From contig OZ029916.1 of NCBI GenBank assembly GCA_964023275.1, forward strand, positions 26,364,953 through 26,428,952: a DNA stretch of 64,000 nt. Reading direction: 5' to 3'. The position numbers were made by a program, and so were the translations under genes. Source of the stretch: Norana najaformis. Lineage: Eukaryota > Annelida > Clitellata > Crassiclitellata > Hormogastridae. Shown here piece by piece: positions 25,301-38,429 of the stretch. Positions within the stretch are counted from its first letter, which is position 1. Every line of letters begins with the position of its first letter. Below the pieces are notes generated by a model that saw only the letters and a list, made by a program, of their open reading frames with translations, had not been told where the DNA came from and made no database searches.

Positions 25301-28300
25301 CAGAACAACTCTTGTTCAAGTTGCTTAATCACCAACTTTGCACCAAAAGAAACAAAACTTTATGTTAAATGCATGCAATTTATTCACATAATTATAGGAA
25401 GCTTAATAGATTTTCAGAAATAAACAGTATAGAGCAACATTTTAGCTACCGTAATTTGCACATAATGAATGAATAAAATAACAGAGGAAACCAGTAATCT
25501 ACATTCAGCAAAGCTAAGGGGCACTTCCAGATGAGGATAACATTCCAAAAGGATTAATGTTTTCCACTGACAAATAAAGAAGGGAATGGGAAATACAGCG
25601 GCTGAGGCCCAGGATTGAGCTTTTGGACTGTTCTTTATAAGTAAAATAATAGAAACTATAAGGTTTTATGTCAACACATGTCTCTTGGAACTTAATACTC
25701 TCTACACCAGTAGATTTATATTTGCTGCATAAAGTAACACCAAATTTTAATTCACAGTAGCATGATCTCATAGCAGGACACTTAGGTTCATATATGCTGT
25801 AGAATCTGCAACTTCATTTGCATTTGTATTTGCCTTAGATCATTGAAGTGATCATCCATCAAAATCTTGTGCATTATGAAAATGGCACTAAAGGTGTAAT
25901 GAGATTAGATCAGTAGGTCATGCCAGTTCTTTCGATTTTGTATTTGAGGTTAAACTTACCACAGCATTCAGATGTATGTTGGCAGTTGGCTTCACTGCAA
26001 CAGACATCACTCTTGAAGCAAACCTTAGAGTAGAAATCTGTCAACATTTTATAAACATAAATAAGATCAACCAGAATTATAAATACTGGTATTAAGAAAA
26101 TGTTACGATAAGTGAAATTTAGCAGTGTGGTAGCTTAGAAACATTTACTGGGGATTAAGAAAAGAACAAAATGTTCAATAATACTACATAATAATAATGC
26201 TGTGTATGTATGCATGAATGTATGCACGTTTTTGTATGCAGGCATCTGAATATTTGTATAGCACATTTTTAAGAAGCTCTCAAAGGCACAAATCCAGAAC
26301 CCAGACAGTGGGCCATTAAGTGTGCTTTTACAATTTTTTAAAACAATATTTATCTATTTTTTATATTTTTTGGGAAAGTGACCTTGATATACAAAAATCA
26401 ACATTTATCTGCAAATTCTATGTTTAATATTAATTTTTGAACTCTAACTGGTGTCTAGCCAAGATCTTCACATCCTAGTCACGGTTGAGATATTGCATCA
26501 ATCTATCTCAGACGTTACACTAAGGAGATCTGCACCCACAAGTTCCTGTATTGTTGATGCACCACACCGTGATGTTGATGTGCTCACTTCTCAACCAGAA
26601 GGCAGTCGGATCGCAGTTTTCCATCAGGCAGATCTGCGTGCAAAATGTGTGGAACTCAATGTGACCTTTACCATCTTTGAGGTCTTACTTTATTCACAAC
26701 AGTTTGTGTCATGATCACTATTGTTGACACCTGGATCTCAACCACCATTGTCGGCATTCATTCAGGAACTCACTGTCATTATCAAAACCTGGTCACCTTC
26801 AAAGGCCAGTTGGTCGTAACAGGAGACCTTAATATCAGCGTAGAGGATACAGGTTGTCTTGCGCCAAATGAAGCAGCACGTCACGTTGCCACACATACCC
26901 ATGGTGACTGCCTCGATCTATTTATCACACGAGATGACTGCAGTCTCGTCACAGTTGTCCTCGAGTCTCCATTGTTTACTGATCACAGCCTGCTGGTCTA
27001 CAGCATTCCATTCTGCTCACCAGTCATCTTTGTCGGCCAAATTTTCTTGTACAAAGCTGTTCGACCTGTATGAATCTATGCTTGGCTCCATCATCAACTG
27101 CTAGTGTTCCAGTCTCGAATCAACAAGGTTGACGATCATTGTGCTCTGTGTTTCTACACATCAACTTTGTGTCTTCTCATGTTCTGAACCTTCTTCTTGG
27201 AGTAGCCTTCAGCTGCACATATGCACAGTTGCACTGACTCTATTCAGCAAACATTTTCAAACTGTCCTGAAATGCACTTATTTAGATCTGTTAGATAGTC
27301 ATGCATGCAGCGCCTTTGTGAGGTACTTAAGGTGCGCTATATTAAGAGTTTTGATACATATATATATTATATATATAGTTGAATCGAGACTGGGACACAG
27401 GCAGTTGATAATGGAGCCAAGCATACATACATAGATTATATATATATGTAGCAACTGGTTACTGGTTATGGGCCCAGTGAGGGCCCAGTTAACGTGGCTG
27501 TCACGTAATTCTTATTTACTCTAGTTGAAACAAGAGTTACCAACCGTTTCCTCAACCTGAGATGCTTCTACCCAAATGTTGGCTACAAGCCTTGTAAGGC
27601 AGTTTCCACCAAGTGAGTCTTTGAGGCAGTGAGTCAGATGCGATTGACGATATGGCACACGGAGGCTGCGCTTGGCAAGAGCAACTACTGTCTGCTCCAG
27701 AAACGAAAGAGACTTGTTAATGCGCATTGCTTCATCTTTTGTAAGGCCCTGAGACTAAACAAGAGAAACAGAAACCTACAGTAAGCAACAGCAGGGGTCT
27801 TAAGGAAAAACGTCTGTAGCATACTCCATATTTGTAGACCTGCATATCATACAGAGCTGTTGGTATTAGTCATAGGTTGTAATTAAAAGTGGGCATTTAA
27901 CAAGTTATTAATGTGCCTAAAGCATTCAAATTTAAATGCATTTAAAATTTTAATGCAATTTTGTAACACAGTAATGTAGTCTTCCACTTGTAAAACATGC
28001 ATCACAATAACACAAAGTTTTACATATGCGGTCCAGGACATAGAATCCAAAATTAAATCAGTCTTAAGACAAATAATGCTACATTATTATAATCTTGTAT
28101 TTATTCAAGGAAAATGCAGTGGGTCTGACAAGGATTAAATGCCTTCTGAACCACTTAAAACCCATGCTGCTGTTAGTTCAATGCCCAGTGCATACATACC
28201 GGTAGCTTAACAAAGGCTATAACTTTGGTACGACAAGTCCTAAAGCACCTGTATTTGTGTTACTATGCAGTAGGTGCACACAAATAAAATACATACAGAA

Positions 28301-31300
28301 CAAGGTTTAATAACAAAAGAAATTACAAATTTAAAAATTATAATAATGGTAAAAAGAGAAATTATAATAGTCAATTACTTTACAGTTTTAACTCACTGAA
28401 GGGTATAATGCTATGCTGTGACAACAGGTTCTAAACACATCATGTAGTGCATAGTGTTAAAAGCAAAATAAACATTAAAAGTTGATCCTCCTACAGAACG
28501 TAACTCAATTTATAAAATTAATAAATCACATATTATACAATAAATTGTTTCTTACACTGTTACCATCTCATAAACTGAAAATGTAGGATTTCTTGTACAA
28601 AGTTTACATCTGCTAATAAAGTAACAATAAGAACAGCAAGAAAATCTCACATGCAGAAACATACACCAACTGCTTAAGTGAGTTACAAACCTGTGTCTTT
28701 TTCAGTCTCTCAGAACCAGCAAGATCAACAAAATGCAGTTTACTGACTGCATACTTGGGATCCGATTCATACTTTGAATGACTCTAAAACCAAGTCACAG
28801 AACTTGTTTGATAAAAGAAGCGCTTCAGTACTAAGAAATGGCTTTAATTAAAAGAATACCTTAACCTGAAAGAATACTGACTTCACTAGCATTACTGTAT
28901 ACAGAGGTAACAACGATAAATTACAAGACCAAATGACTTGGCTTTAAAACAGTAAAGCCCTCAATTTTCATCTCAATGTCAAAATAAATCTCTGCAATGC
29001 ATTTAAGCATTAGATTCAACTAGGGACATTTGAAAACAGAAGCCATGGGTAATGTTACATCACAGAGCAAGTATACATTGTTCCATGAAAAAAGGGATCT
29101 AAGACAGACTGCTCTCTCCACTAACTGTTCATGCAAGCACATCATGTAACTAGATAGTCCTTCATTTTCAGAATAGAGTCACTACTTGTCTGAAGGCCTA
29201 CATTATACTTTATAACCCATAATATGGCTGACTCTATAGATCTACAAGAAAGGGAGGGGTACAAAGTAGATCCTTTTTGCAGATGTCCTATACAGAAGAC
29301 CCCAAAGACAAACCAGAGCGCAGATCCCAAATATTACTGCCTAAACGTAAAAGTACACATTTTCCTATAGCGACCGTGTGGCCTCCACCTTACATGAATT
29401 AATTGAGTATGATCCTTCACCACCGCTGCCTGTTTGAATGGGCACCATATCATTTAAGGCTCCCATGCACGGACCATGCTGCACAGTACGCCAGTGCAAG
29501 CACATAAAAAACATTAGCAGGAACATTACCACTAATTATAAAACTCCCGGATTTATTAAACCCATATAGAGGAACAATATTTCATCACAGTAAAAACTGA
29601 GCTGTTGGACATTGAAGCAATACTTACCACAACATAGAGAGTGAAAATGCAGTGAGACCTTGAGGACGACTTGTTCAGACAATGTGGGGCAACAGCCCTG
29701 TTAGATTCACCCTTAACAGATCAAAATGCAAAAAAAAACATTAACTATGAAATATAAAGCAAACCTACAAAATGCTGGTTTGTATTAAACTGCTGATGTT
29801 CAATACTCTAAATCAGAATGTTGTCATTCAAAACAAATCAGTTTCTGGGCATGGGTATGAAGTGTTACCGAATTCATTTTCTTAGCCTTGTCACAAAAGG
29901 CGGGTGGCTAATGGTTTCCCTATAAGCTGGATACCCCCACTGACTGTGCACTGTCAATGTACCATCACTCATTTTATAGCCAAGTTCACTACAGAGGGTG
30001 CTACTGGTACAGAAATCTTAAAATATGCTTCTGTCCTGGTAAGAATTTCAACCAATGACCACTGCAGCGACAGTCCAGCATTCTAACCCTTAGACTACTG
30101 CACCACTCAAAAAACTGCAAAAGGTAATTATTTATTTCCTACATTTGATAGTGAAACTACCTAATAACATGGCAACAATCAACAGCAGTAGGCAAGTCTG
30201 CATTACAGCAAGCTCAAGCTTCCTACCTAACAACTGTCTCAGGAGAAGCTCAAACCTGTAATGTACACTTCACATGATATTGTGAGTGCTCATCCCAATG
30301 AGCCAACCTATAGCAGCATTTAATTAATAACACAAACTCTGTCACAACATGAAGTCTGTAAAAACATAGTTAGAGACATGAGACCTTGTTATATAACACA
30401 ACTTCATTGTAACTTGCTCCCAATGACAGCATTAAAAGGATATAACAGTGCACATGTACTACCAAAGCTTAGAAATTCAGAACAGGGCAAAGGCTTGATT
30501 TCATAAGACTCTACATGAAAAACTCTTAGAGATTCTTTACTAAGCTATGGTCCACTAGACGTTTTGATTTACCACAAAGAGCATGTTCAGCGCCTCCTCT
30601 TCAGTTGGTGCCAGATGGCTTTGCAATCCCTTCACAGAGACACCACCATCAGCATCTTCAATAATACACAAGGTACCCAATGAACTGGAGGACCCAGGAA
30701 GATTGAACAGCAGGTCATACATCACTTCATTGTAAATTTCCAAGTAGGAAATCCTGCAATAATTGCACACACAGACACACACGTAACAGAATCTATCTTC
30801 GTATACTAAACCATTTGAATTTCAGACAACATCATTTAGAAATTACTCAAAGACCTATTACTGTCAAACATGGCGATCACTTGATAATTTAACAAATGAA
30901 ATACTGGTAAGCATTAAAGATGAGGTAAGGTAAGCAATAAAGGCAAGCGAAGGTAATGTCAGGCAAGCCAAGACAAGATGACTGCTCATTTAGTGTGTGC
31001 CTCTATCAACATTAGTCCTCCAAAGCATGGTCCCAGGGTTTAGGAATCATCTGGCTGATGCGAAATAGCAATGAAGCAATAAGATACTGTTTCCTTTTGA
31101 GTTACAATGCTTAAGAACAAAATGTAATTTTCACATGCTTTTGAACTTGAACCCCAGACACAGAGGTAACAGCATTATCTATCAACGTTCCACTCTGTGT
31201 TACACTGCACATAAGTGACCTGTTTCAACAAAAGCAATGATAAAAGTGTTTTACACGTACGATGATGCACAGGGAGTAAAGCAACTAAGTCTTCAAATGT

Positions 31301-33682
31301 TCAAATGCTGCAGACAATCTAAGCAGCTTTTGATTACAGAGATTATGAGAATAACCTTTCATTGGTGGGGCCAATCTAATTGCTTTCCTCTAAATCAGTG
31401 CCTTCTGCACCAGATCGGCTACAAGGTCCTTTTGCAAATATTTGAAAACTGTTTTGAGCTGATACTAGCATAAATTAAAAAGAGAAGAGGAATTAAAACA
31501 TACAAGACAATGCCTCTGACTTGAAGCTGAATTCAAGAATATGTTGGTGCCTTGCACTTAGCTACTAAGTAGTGCTATAGGAATTTCAAGATTGCGGTAC
31601 GATCACAATTACCTAACAGTGAAATATGAATCTGGATTTTCCTCAATGTGTCGAAACAGCTGCGAAAGAGCTCTAGGGATCAGTCCTCGATGGTCATAAT
31701 TTTCTGAAGCTCCAGTCATGGTGAATGTTTTCCCTGCTCCTGTCTGTCCATATGCCATAATAGTGCCTATTTTAACAAATTGCATTTATTTTCATTGTAC
31801 TTATTTTACAAAAATCATGTTTTGGATTGCTAGCAATTAATATATAAGACAGTGCTAAAGCGGATACAAGACAAGATTATTTCAGATTAGATCAAATCAG
31901 ATCAAACAGTTCAGATCAGCTGGGATCAAAAGATCTTGCACCAACCTGCTCAAAAAATACAGCTGATCTGTGAAATGTGTTTAATTCATCTTTTTTATCT
32001 ACTTCATCATGAGTTCAGAAGATGCAAATAGATAAACTGTTAGCAGTCATATCAAAAATGCAACTGGCCATTTAATAAAAATTAGTCAAATGATAAAAGA
32101 TCACAAAACAAAACTTACCATTGTATCCTTCTAAAGCTGCTTTGACCATCTCACTTGCAACTGTAGAAAAGACTAGCTCCTGACTTGCATTGTGCAATAT
32201 TCCATCCAGTTTAAATTCCCAATCCAGAGGCTCATTATTGATCATTCCCTTGGCTGGATCCCTTTCAAGGTGAATGCTAACAGTCTGCACAAACAAAATT
32301 ATCCTCAAAAAACTAAGCAAGCTTAGCAAAATACAGAAAACTTTTCTACATAACCAGAGATGCTTATCTAATCTAATCTAATGACTTATATAGCAGCATT
32401 ACCATAATGCCCAAGGCATCAGTTGATGGTGGCTTCAAGTCAAAATTACATAAAAAAATATAATCTGTGGGGGAAGCTGGGTCAAATGCCGATAGGTCAA
32501 AGAAAACAGAAGCCAGGCTATGATGGGTAAGCAAGTTGAAAGAGATGAGTCTTTGGTTTAGACCTGAATGACATCAAAGAATTTACAAAATGAACTAACT
32601 GGCCGGCGAATTCCAAATCTCCGGACCAGCTACCGACAGGCCCGAGAGCCCAACACTGTTCGGGTACTGGCACAATTTATACGTGACCGCACATGAGAAA
32701 ACCCTCGCAAAGTCGGAAAAGTTAATATGCATAAAACATGCTCAGAGGGCAAGTGAGCATAAAATGATTCAGAATGAGTGCAATTCAATTTTCAATTTGT
32801 TTTTTGAACAAATATTTAAAAAACTGAGATGTTTACATAAATGTCTGCATAAATGTTCACACAAGTAATATTACTAGACCAGTATAAATCAAGGAAATTT
32901 AGTTGTTACCAATGCTATACAGACTTAAGTCTGGCAGGGAAGAGAAACTCAAATGAGCATATTTATATTCCTTGTGGTGTTAGCAATAAAACCACAAGTC
33001 TTTATATAAATTTTTGCTGTCTAAGTACTTTTATTAAAATTGTATTACGATGCTCTGTTATAAAAACTTACCTGAACATGTCCCATAGTGCCCTAATTTG
33101 AAGTTGTGTACATCAGTTATAATTATTATGAAATTAACAAGTCACGTAAATATTTCTTAACCAATTTTATATCAAGAGTTCATTGATGGCAGCCTCAGAG
33201 GTGCATGAATGCACTCCAATTTACTACTCTCATAAACATTAATGACCCCTACGCACAGCAGCTTAGGTCGAGTCACAGTTATGGCAAACTCTAATTTGCA
33301 ATTTCTCCAAAGTAGCCAGGAGAACACTTACATCCTTAAAAAATTGTAAGCTTTTTACAATTTGTGTTAGAATCATGTGGCTTTCACCTAATTATTAAGC
33401 AATTCCAGCCCAATCTAGCATAGTAACAAACTCAGTTGTGATGTTTTCCAACTTTGTAAGCTTTTCTCATGCACAGTCACAAATTGATAACTACAGCGTT
33501 CAGTGGCATGATAGTTTTCATGCCACAATGCAGCAGCATTTACCTCATACCAAGAAATTGCATACCTGTCCATCCGGATGCAAGTTGATGATGTCATGAG
33601 CAAACTTGTCAGTTGGTCTAGTACGAACCCAAACCATGGCTCTGTTCCTGGCAAATGAACAAGCTCCTGAACAGATAGACAT
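19349..33682 (-). CDS. KIF9: kinesin-like protein KIF9 (kinesin-9), 17 coding exons
   Basis: Plus-end motor of the kinesin-9 family, known from ciliary/flagellar central-pair motility. Exons: 33682-33566, 32284-32119, 31766-31613, 30753-30573, 29711-29628, 28783-28691, 27754-27545, 26037-25960, 25335-25162, 24606-24551, 23924-23688, 22712-22560, 22110-22025, 21285-21163, 20701-20522, 20424-20306, 19546-19349. All phases fit and the total is 802 aa (human about 790). The motor is at about 15-345: P-loop GQTGAGKT 101-108, switch I SSRSH 222-226, switch II VDLAGSE 253-259. The neck and coiled-coil stalk follow (KQLEQEL, ALTNRP), and the tail is conserved with KIF9 ([28 protein letters not shown]). 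The intron after exon 12 appears to start with GC (CCCAG then GCGTGT), and the exon 7 donor GTTGGT is weak. The first ATG could instead be the one at 33637. No clear poly(A) signal was found. Confidence 0.95.
20975..21020. repeat. intronic repeat, partner of 23423-23470
   Basis: 'ctcctcacagaacagcagcc' occurs here and in another KIF9 intron at 23423-23470. The second copy lies beside a stretch (23480-23680) with agtacagtaacaggttaa, which looks like the end of a hAT-type or MITE element. Probably two copies of one small transposon. Confidence 0.45.
23370..23680. repeat. MITE-like element in KIF9 intron 11
   Basis: Rich in short aagta/tactt motifs, with the shared block at 23423-23470. It abuts the donor of exon 11 (exon end at 23688), so it lies immediately downstream of that exon. 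Confidence 0.35.
26440..27365 (+). mobile_element. LINE family D copy, endonuclease joined to 3' end (plus)
   Basis: 26800-27010 encodes an apurinic endonuclease segment ([39 protein letters not shown]). From 27130 it passes straight to the C-terminal end and the 3' tail shared with other copies (gcgcctttgtgaggtactta), then a TA-rich tail. The reverse-transcriptase core is deleted. It lies in the KIF9 intron between exons 7 and 8, opposite to the gene. Confidence 0.65.
29368..29480. repeat. dispersed repeat, partner of 47770-47885
   Basis: Shares 'ttcaccaccgctgcc', then 'ttgaatgggcacca', then 'catttaaggctcc' with 47810-47885. It lies in a KIF9 intron. Coding capacity is absent; class unknown. 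Confidence 0.5.
29885..30113 (-). mobile_element. tRNA-derived SINE (minus)
   Basis: The minus strand begins with an A-box-like 'gtggtgcagtagtctaaggg' and a B-box-like 'attggttgaaattc' at tRNA spacing. An unrelated 3' body follows to 29885. It lies in the KIF9 intron between exons 4 and 5. Confidence 0.5.
32366..32600 (-). mobile_element. family B SINE/LINE tail (minus)
   Basis: Plus-strand start 'ctaatctaatgacttatata', then 'gcccaaggcatcagttgatg', as at 14601. It continues into LINE-like 'gccaggctatgatgggtaag'. Sits in KIF9 intron 1. Confidence 0.5.
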
Positions 33683-35800
33683 CGGCAGCGTTTATTCAAA
33701 ACATCCAAACTTTCAAATCTAATTAACATATTAACAGCTATTCTACTTTTCCATGTTTGAAAGTCTGCCAGTGCAGACTTATCATGTTATTTGAGCATCA
33801 TTGACCAGCAGATGAATTCAAAGTTTTTATCAAACCATAGCATTGTTTATGCTTTCAAGGAGTGCTTTCAATAAATTCTTAGAAAGTGCCATATCAAAGA
33901 CCAGATATACACGTACATACATACATATAATTAAAGTATTATGTTAATATGCAATATATGGTAAACTAATAGTTCAATAGGCAAAAAGCCTAAAAAGCCT
34001 AAAACAAAAAAGTGAAACTGTTTTGTTGATTTAAAAACCACACATCTGCCAAAATGTCTAGCATTTTCAAATTTACAATATTAAATAAAATTTACATTGA
34101 CATATAAAATTTATTCAAAGGAGATGTAACAGATATCTTCCTCCACTCGCAAGCTTGGCAGACTGAGGACTGATTTTTTCCTAAAGTTTTCAATAATCCC
34201 AACATCCTGCCATTACCCAGTGCTATTACACTGTCCAAAATGCAACTTCAAATACCAAATTTGACTTGGGAAACCCTGTCCATGGTTAAGATTAATCATT
34301 TGAAAGCATCCACGGGTGAAACTTGTGTGTACAGATGATGTTTTATAATACTCAGTAGTAATACAATGCCAACCAAACTCCAAATAAAACCCTTAAAGGC
34401 CAGGACTTGAGTGAGCTTGGGCCACATTTCTCAGACTTCACACAGGACATTCGTGCAAATCTGGAAATTTGTAATGGACTGTCAGCCATTATAAGCCATT
34501 ATTATAAGAGTTGCAGAGCCTTTTATGGCATATACAGAATTAACTTGAATGCTGGGGCGTAACTTTGGTCTATAAAATGCTGGATACCAATTTCTTCTCA
34601 ACCTGTCCCATTTGTTGTAACAGTTATTGACTAATAGTTTTAAAAGTCACTGGACAATGCCTGGTTTATGTTAAACATAACGGGTATTGTTTATTCACGG
34701 TTGATACCGTGGGGGATGCTGTACCCCAGTCCAAAAAGAAGGGGTACTGTTACTCTTCGTAACACCAAAAACAACGTCTATGCTTGAATGCACGACTTGC
34801 TTGATTTCTGTCTTGTATTCGGCTATAGCCTTGTTCCATCGAATAATACCTCACACTTTAACTCAACCTATTTATTAAACAATCTCGAAAATTCTTAACA
34901 AAAGTGAGACAAATTTCTATTCTACAACAGAAAGTAAGATTCAATGAAAAATCATCTATATTGCAGTGTTTATATTTCCTAACCATAATCGGCCATTTTC
35001 AGCAGACAGCTTCGTCTCCTTTATTTGTCTATAGACCGTTCGAGGGCGCAACAGTTTCAATAAAAGAGTAAGTAAAAGTTTTAAACGATGAAGGAGCTGA
35101 TGGTTGAGGTTGTTACAATGTGATGTAAATATGTGATGTAAATATTCTATGCACCGTCATAAAGTTCTGTTTACGTCGTCTGGAGAAAATAATAAAAAGC
35201 TAAAAACCAGAACAACTAAAGGCGTGAAACCTGATATTTTCCTTTTAAAAGTAGGTTTTTGCACCTCTTGAGCCTATATAACAAGATATGAGATTGAGAG
35301 GCTATTGATAGATCTTTGGTAAAATCGTAATCGTAAAATCGAGATTTCTACAACGTCCAAAGAAAGCTAGGATTAAGGTGGTAAATATTTACAGCGCTGT
35401 GGTTAGTCATTAATTGCTTCCATGTCGCTGACAGTCGCCCTAATAATCGAGTGTAGGCCCTATATTGGTCCTCGAGACTTTTCCAACTCTGAATTTCGTT
35501 ACTTTTGACCAAGTCAGACTGCTGAGTCGATTTAACCTACCCCAAACCGACATCCTGGAATTGACTTGCACAAAGGTTTTGTTTAGCAGCGAGCGAACAT
35601 CGACTCGTGTCTTGAGCATTATTACAGTGGCACTATTGAAGTTCTCAGATTATAATCATCCGAGACAGAGAAACAGCGATCAGAGACTCTATATGGATAT
35701 GTGAAGTTACACGTAAGAGTCGCATTATTTCACTTGAAGCCAATTAATCGATGACTGACAGTTACAATAATCCGTTTATCGGATAGATTAATCTATGTAA
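33683..35800. other. KIF9 upstream region
   Basis: Likely KIF9 5' UTR and promoter. CpG density rises sharply from about 34.7 kb. A family A SINE fragment (gagatttctacaacgtccaa) is at 35322-35376. No TATA box can be assigned with confidence and no coding exon was recognised. Confidence 0.35.
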
Positions 35801-35818
35801 AAGGTTAAGGTGCGTGAA

Positions 35819-35857
35819 CTGTGATGCGGTCCTGTGATGCGGTCTTGTGATGCGGTT
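35819..35857. repeat. three tandem 13-bp units
   Basis: Three copies of ctgtgatgcggtc with one or two changes each. Confidence 0.7.
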
Positions 35858-36126
35858 CTGTAAGTAGGCCTATAATGAGCCCGGCGCTGGGTCGGTGGTC
35901 CAGTTAATACAGTGAAAACAAAACGAATAATAACGCGCTTCCGACAGTCAGCATAATAACGCCATTTCGCGAATGAAAAAGTAATTTTGTGCCACCGCAA
36001 TTCAGTTGCGGCAACATGTAGCGCCTGATCTTAGTAGGTTGTACACGCATGTAAACGTGAATAACCATTGTCTAAATATTTTTATGAGGTGTAAACCAGC
36101 TTTAGTCAGCACTTTTATCAGAGAGA

Positions 36127-36262
36127 TATGGAGGCAGGATCGAATGACCAAGCGGGGAAAGAGGGCAGGAAGGCAGAAGAGAGATGGGGGGAGGAGACAG
36201 AGGGAGGGAGACATGGAGGAGAGAGAGGCAAGAGAAACAGATAGATGGAGGAAGGGAGGATT
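36127..36262. repeat. purine-rich low-complexity tract
   Basis: About 135 bases almost free of pyrimidine runs on the plus strand (gggaaagagggcaggaaggc, gaggagacagagggagggag). Similar tracts are at 43718-43805 and 46296-46380. Confidence 0.8.
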
Positions 36263-36379
36263 CATAAAAACATAATCTTGCGATATAAAATGTCGTTTTA
36301 CTTTATTGAATTACTTTAGGATAATCCGGAATCGTTGAGCTCGCGAGCGGGGTTCGGGCAGAACTTTGTCGACATCAGT

Positions 36380-38017
36380 TTTATCTTTTGAGAAATTCTA
36401 TCGAAAATTTGACTTAAATGTTAATTTATGCATGAATTGTGTCTGGGGATGGGACCTATGATCTACCCTATGCTGGTGCCAAGTTTACTGAATAAGCTTA
36501 TCTTTGAAAAAATTTAGTGGAAATTTAATTTTAATGAAACTTTGTGCATAAACGAATGGAAGTCTCCAGAGGTTACAATCGAGGCTCTCGACTTTTAGTT
36601 AAGACTAGTCATTTTTGAGCTCCTGCAGAGTTGGGTCTGGGGTGGAGTCCCAGCCACCAACGACCTTAGGGCATAGGACTATTGTTTGATACTTTCTATT
36701 GAAAATTTGACTATTTAATGCAATAGGCCTATGTTTGCATAAGCAATTGGGGTTTTCAGTGCGGGTTAAACCCAACACTCCGGCCTGAACTTTTTGATCA
36801 AGACTTGGGAATTCAATTGACTTATGACCTGAGGCTCGAACATTAATTATAAAGACGCCAGGAAAATCCAGATTTCAGCCAACTATGGTCTGCTTTTAAA
36901 CCTGCAGGATCTGTTGCAAAATTATCCTGAGCTCATCTAAACAAAACAAAACCTGAAACAGTTTTATGGCAGAATCCCATGAGCTGCTTGCAACTAGGCC
37001 TTATCGTTAAACTGTGCATTATTCACACTATATATAGTAGATAGGATATGCTGATACCTCATTGGACTGAACTTTGTCGAAGGGACATCGGTGGAGGGGT
37101 CAAAATCGACCCCACACCGATTTTGTAAGGGTTTACTTCTGGTCTAGTGGGTTGAATGCCGACCCCGGCATCTCCTCCAGCCATGTTGTGTAAGGGTTGG
37201 TGAATTAAAATTAAGAAGTAGGGGTCTATCTCTAATTAATACAGAAGAAAAGCTTTATGAACCTCTTTAAAACTGCTATGTTACTTTATTAGCCTACTAT
37301 GATTAGATCTATATGCCTATTTATAGGTACCTTCAAATTTCTGGGAGGACTTAGGTTCTATACCACAATTCGGTTGCCTGACGCGCAGGCTAACATTAAA
37401 TTTTGCATGTTGATCAGGTTGCAATCTGCAATCATTCCATCATTTAGCGAGCGTATACGACTTAGAATGCTCTTCCAGTTTCTTTGCAGTAAACTTATGT
37501 GCTAGAAATCGGTTCACCAGGCAGCCTGATGCAGGTCATAGACCTGTCTACACGACCTCTTCTAGGTTTCAGTTGTGCGTATTCTTTGCATGTATGAAAA
37601 CTGTCTGACATCAGTGGACTACATTTAGGCTACTTGCGCAGCACTTCATTATTCCAGTCTATGCATTGGCATCCTATGTATACGCAGGTCTGATTTAAAA
37701 GAATATCTCAGTCAGGCTTGAAAGTGAATTTGAAGAATGAAATCAGTGGGTTATAGGATAATGCTACATGGAAATCGTAAAGATAAAACCAGGTTGTGAA
37801 CTATTATATTTTCATATAAACGTTAGCAATCAGCAACAACACCAACATGAGCATACCCACGTCCCTTTAAAAACTTTACTTTGATTCATATGCTTGCGCA
37901 TGTAAATAGCAAAATGTATGGCATACTTTAGACTACTTTAATTAAAACTGGTATATTGTTATTTATGCTTATAGACTTCATTTGCGTAGATCGGGTTTAA
38001 TAATGTGCATGCGTAGC
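36380..38017. other. intergenic, degenerate repeats only
   Basis: Three diverged AT-rich repeats share a 'gaaaatttgact...tttgcataa' core near 36387-36440, 36505-36562 and 36688-36755. TAGGCCTA-type palindromes are scattered. No gene was recognised. Confidence 0.4.
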
Positions 38018-38061
38018 ACTATACTGTACAAGCAGTTTATTAACTGCTTGTACAGTATAGT
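38018..38061 (-). terminator. perfect 20-bp hairpin with AATAAA in the loop
   Basis: Arm actatactgtacaagcagtt (38018-38037) is matched exactly by its reverse complement at 38042-38061, with a 4-base loop. On the minus strand the loop plus two arm bases spell AATAAA (38036-38041). It lies about 370 bases downstream of the stop of the GH27-like gene, so it may serve as, or hide, that gene's poly(A) signal. Alternatively it is a short inverted-repeat insertion. Confidence 0.6.
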
Positions 38062-38429
38062 TCCGAAGTAGGCAGGAAATAAGGTAACGGCTCATTTTCA
38101 ATCTGCATGTAAGTATAATGTATGGCACGTGACCCACTACATTTCCATTAAAATAGTAGGCTTACTGGGCCTAACAGGCATACAGGCCTACGCATGTGGA
38201 TGACTTATCTTTCGGCTGAAGCCAATGCAAATCTTAGACATCTGGCTGATGAAGTAGGCTTACGTAGACCTACAGTGTGCGCATGTCCTTATTCCTACAC
38301 GTAGGTACGCATGTAGGCTCTTTTGTATTTATGTCAAAAATAATTTGCCTATAGACAGCATGTAGGAGCTAGAAACGGGCTATATCAAACGGCCTAATTA
38401 CTAGTTCTGAGCATTTGCGTTCGCATCAG

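Noticed and set aside
33415-33729. 104-codon minus-strand frame overlapping KIF9 exon 1
   Set aside because: It is in a different frame from the exon; the kinesin sequence ([12 protein letters not shown]) lies in the neighbouring frame with a proper donor.
35788-36275. short frames on both strands as genes
   Set aside because: They arise from a 13-bp tandem repeat and a purine-rich tract; no splice sites or family resemblance.
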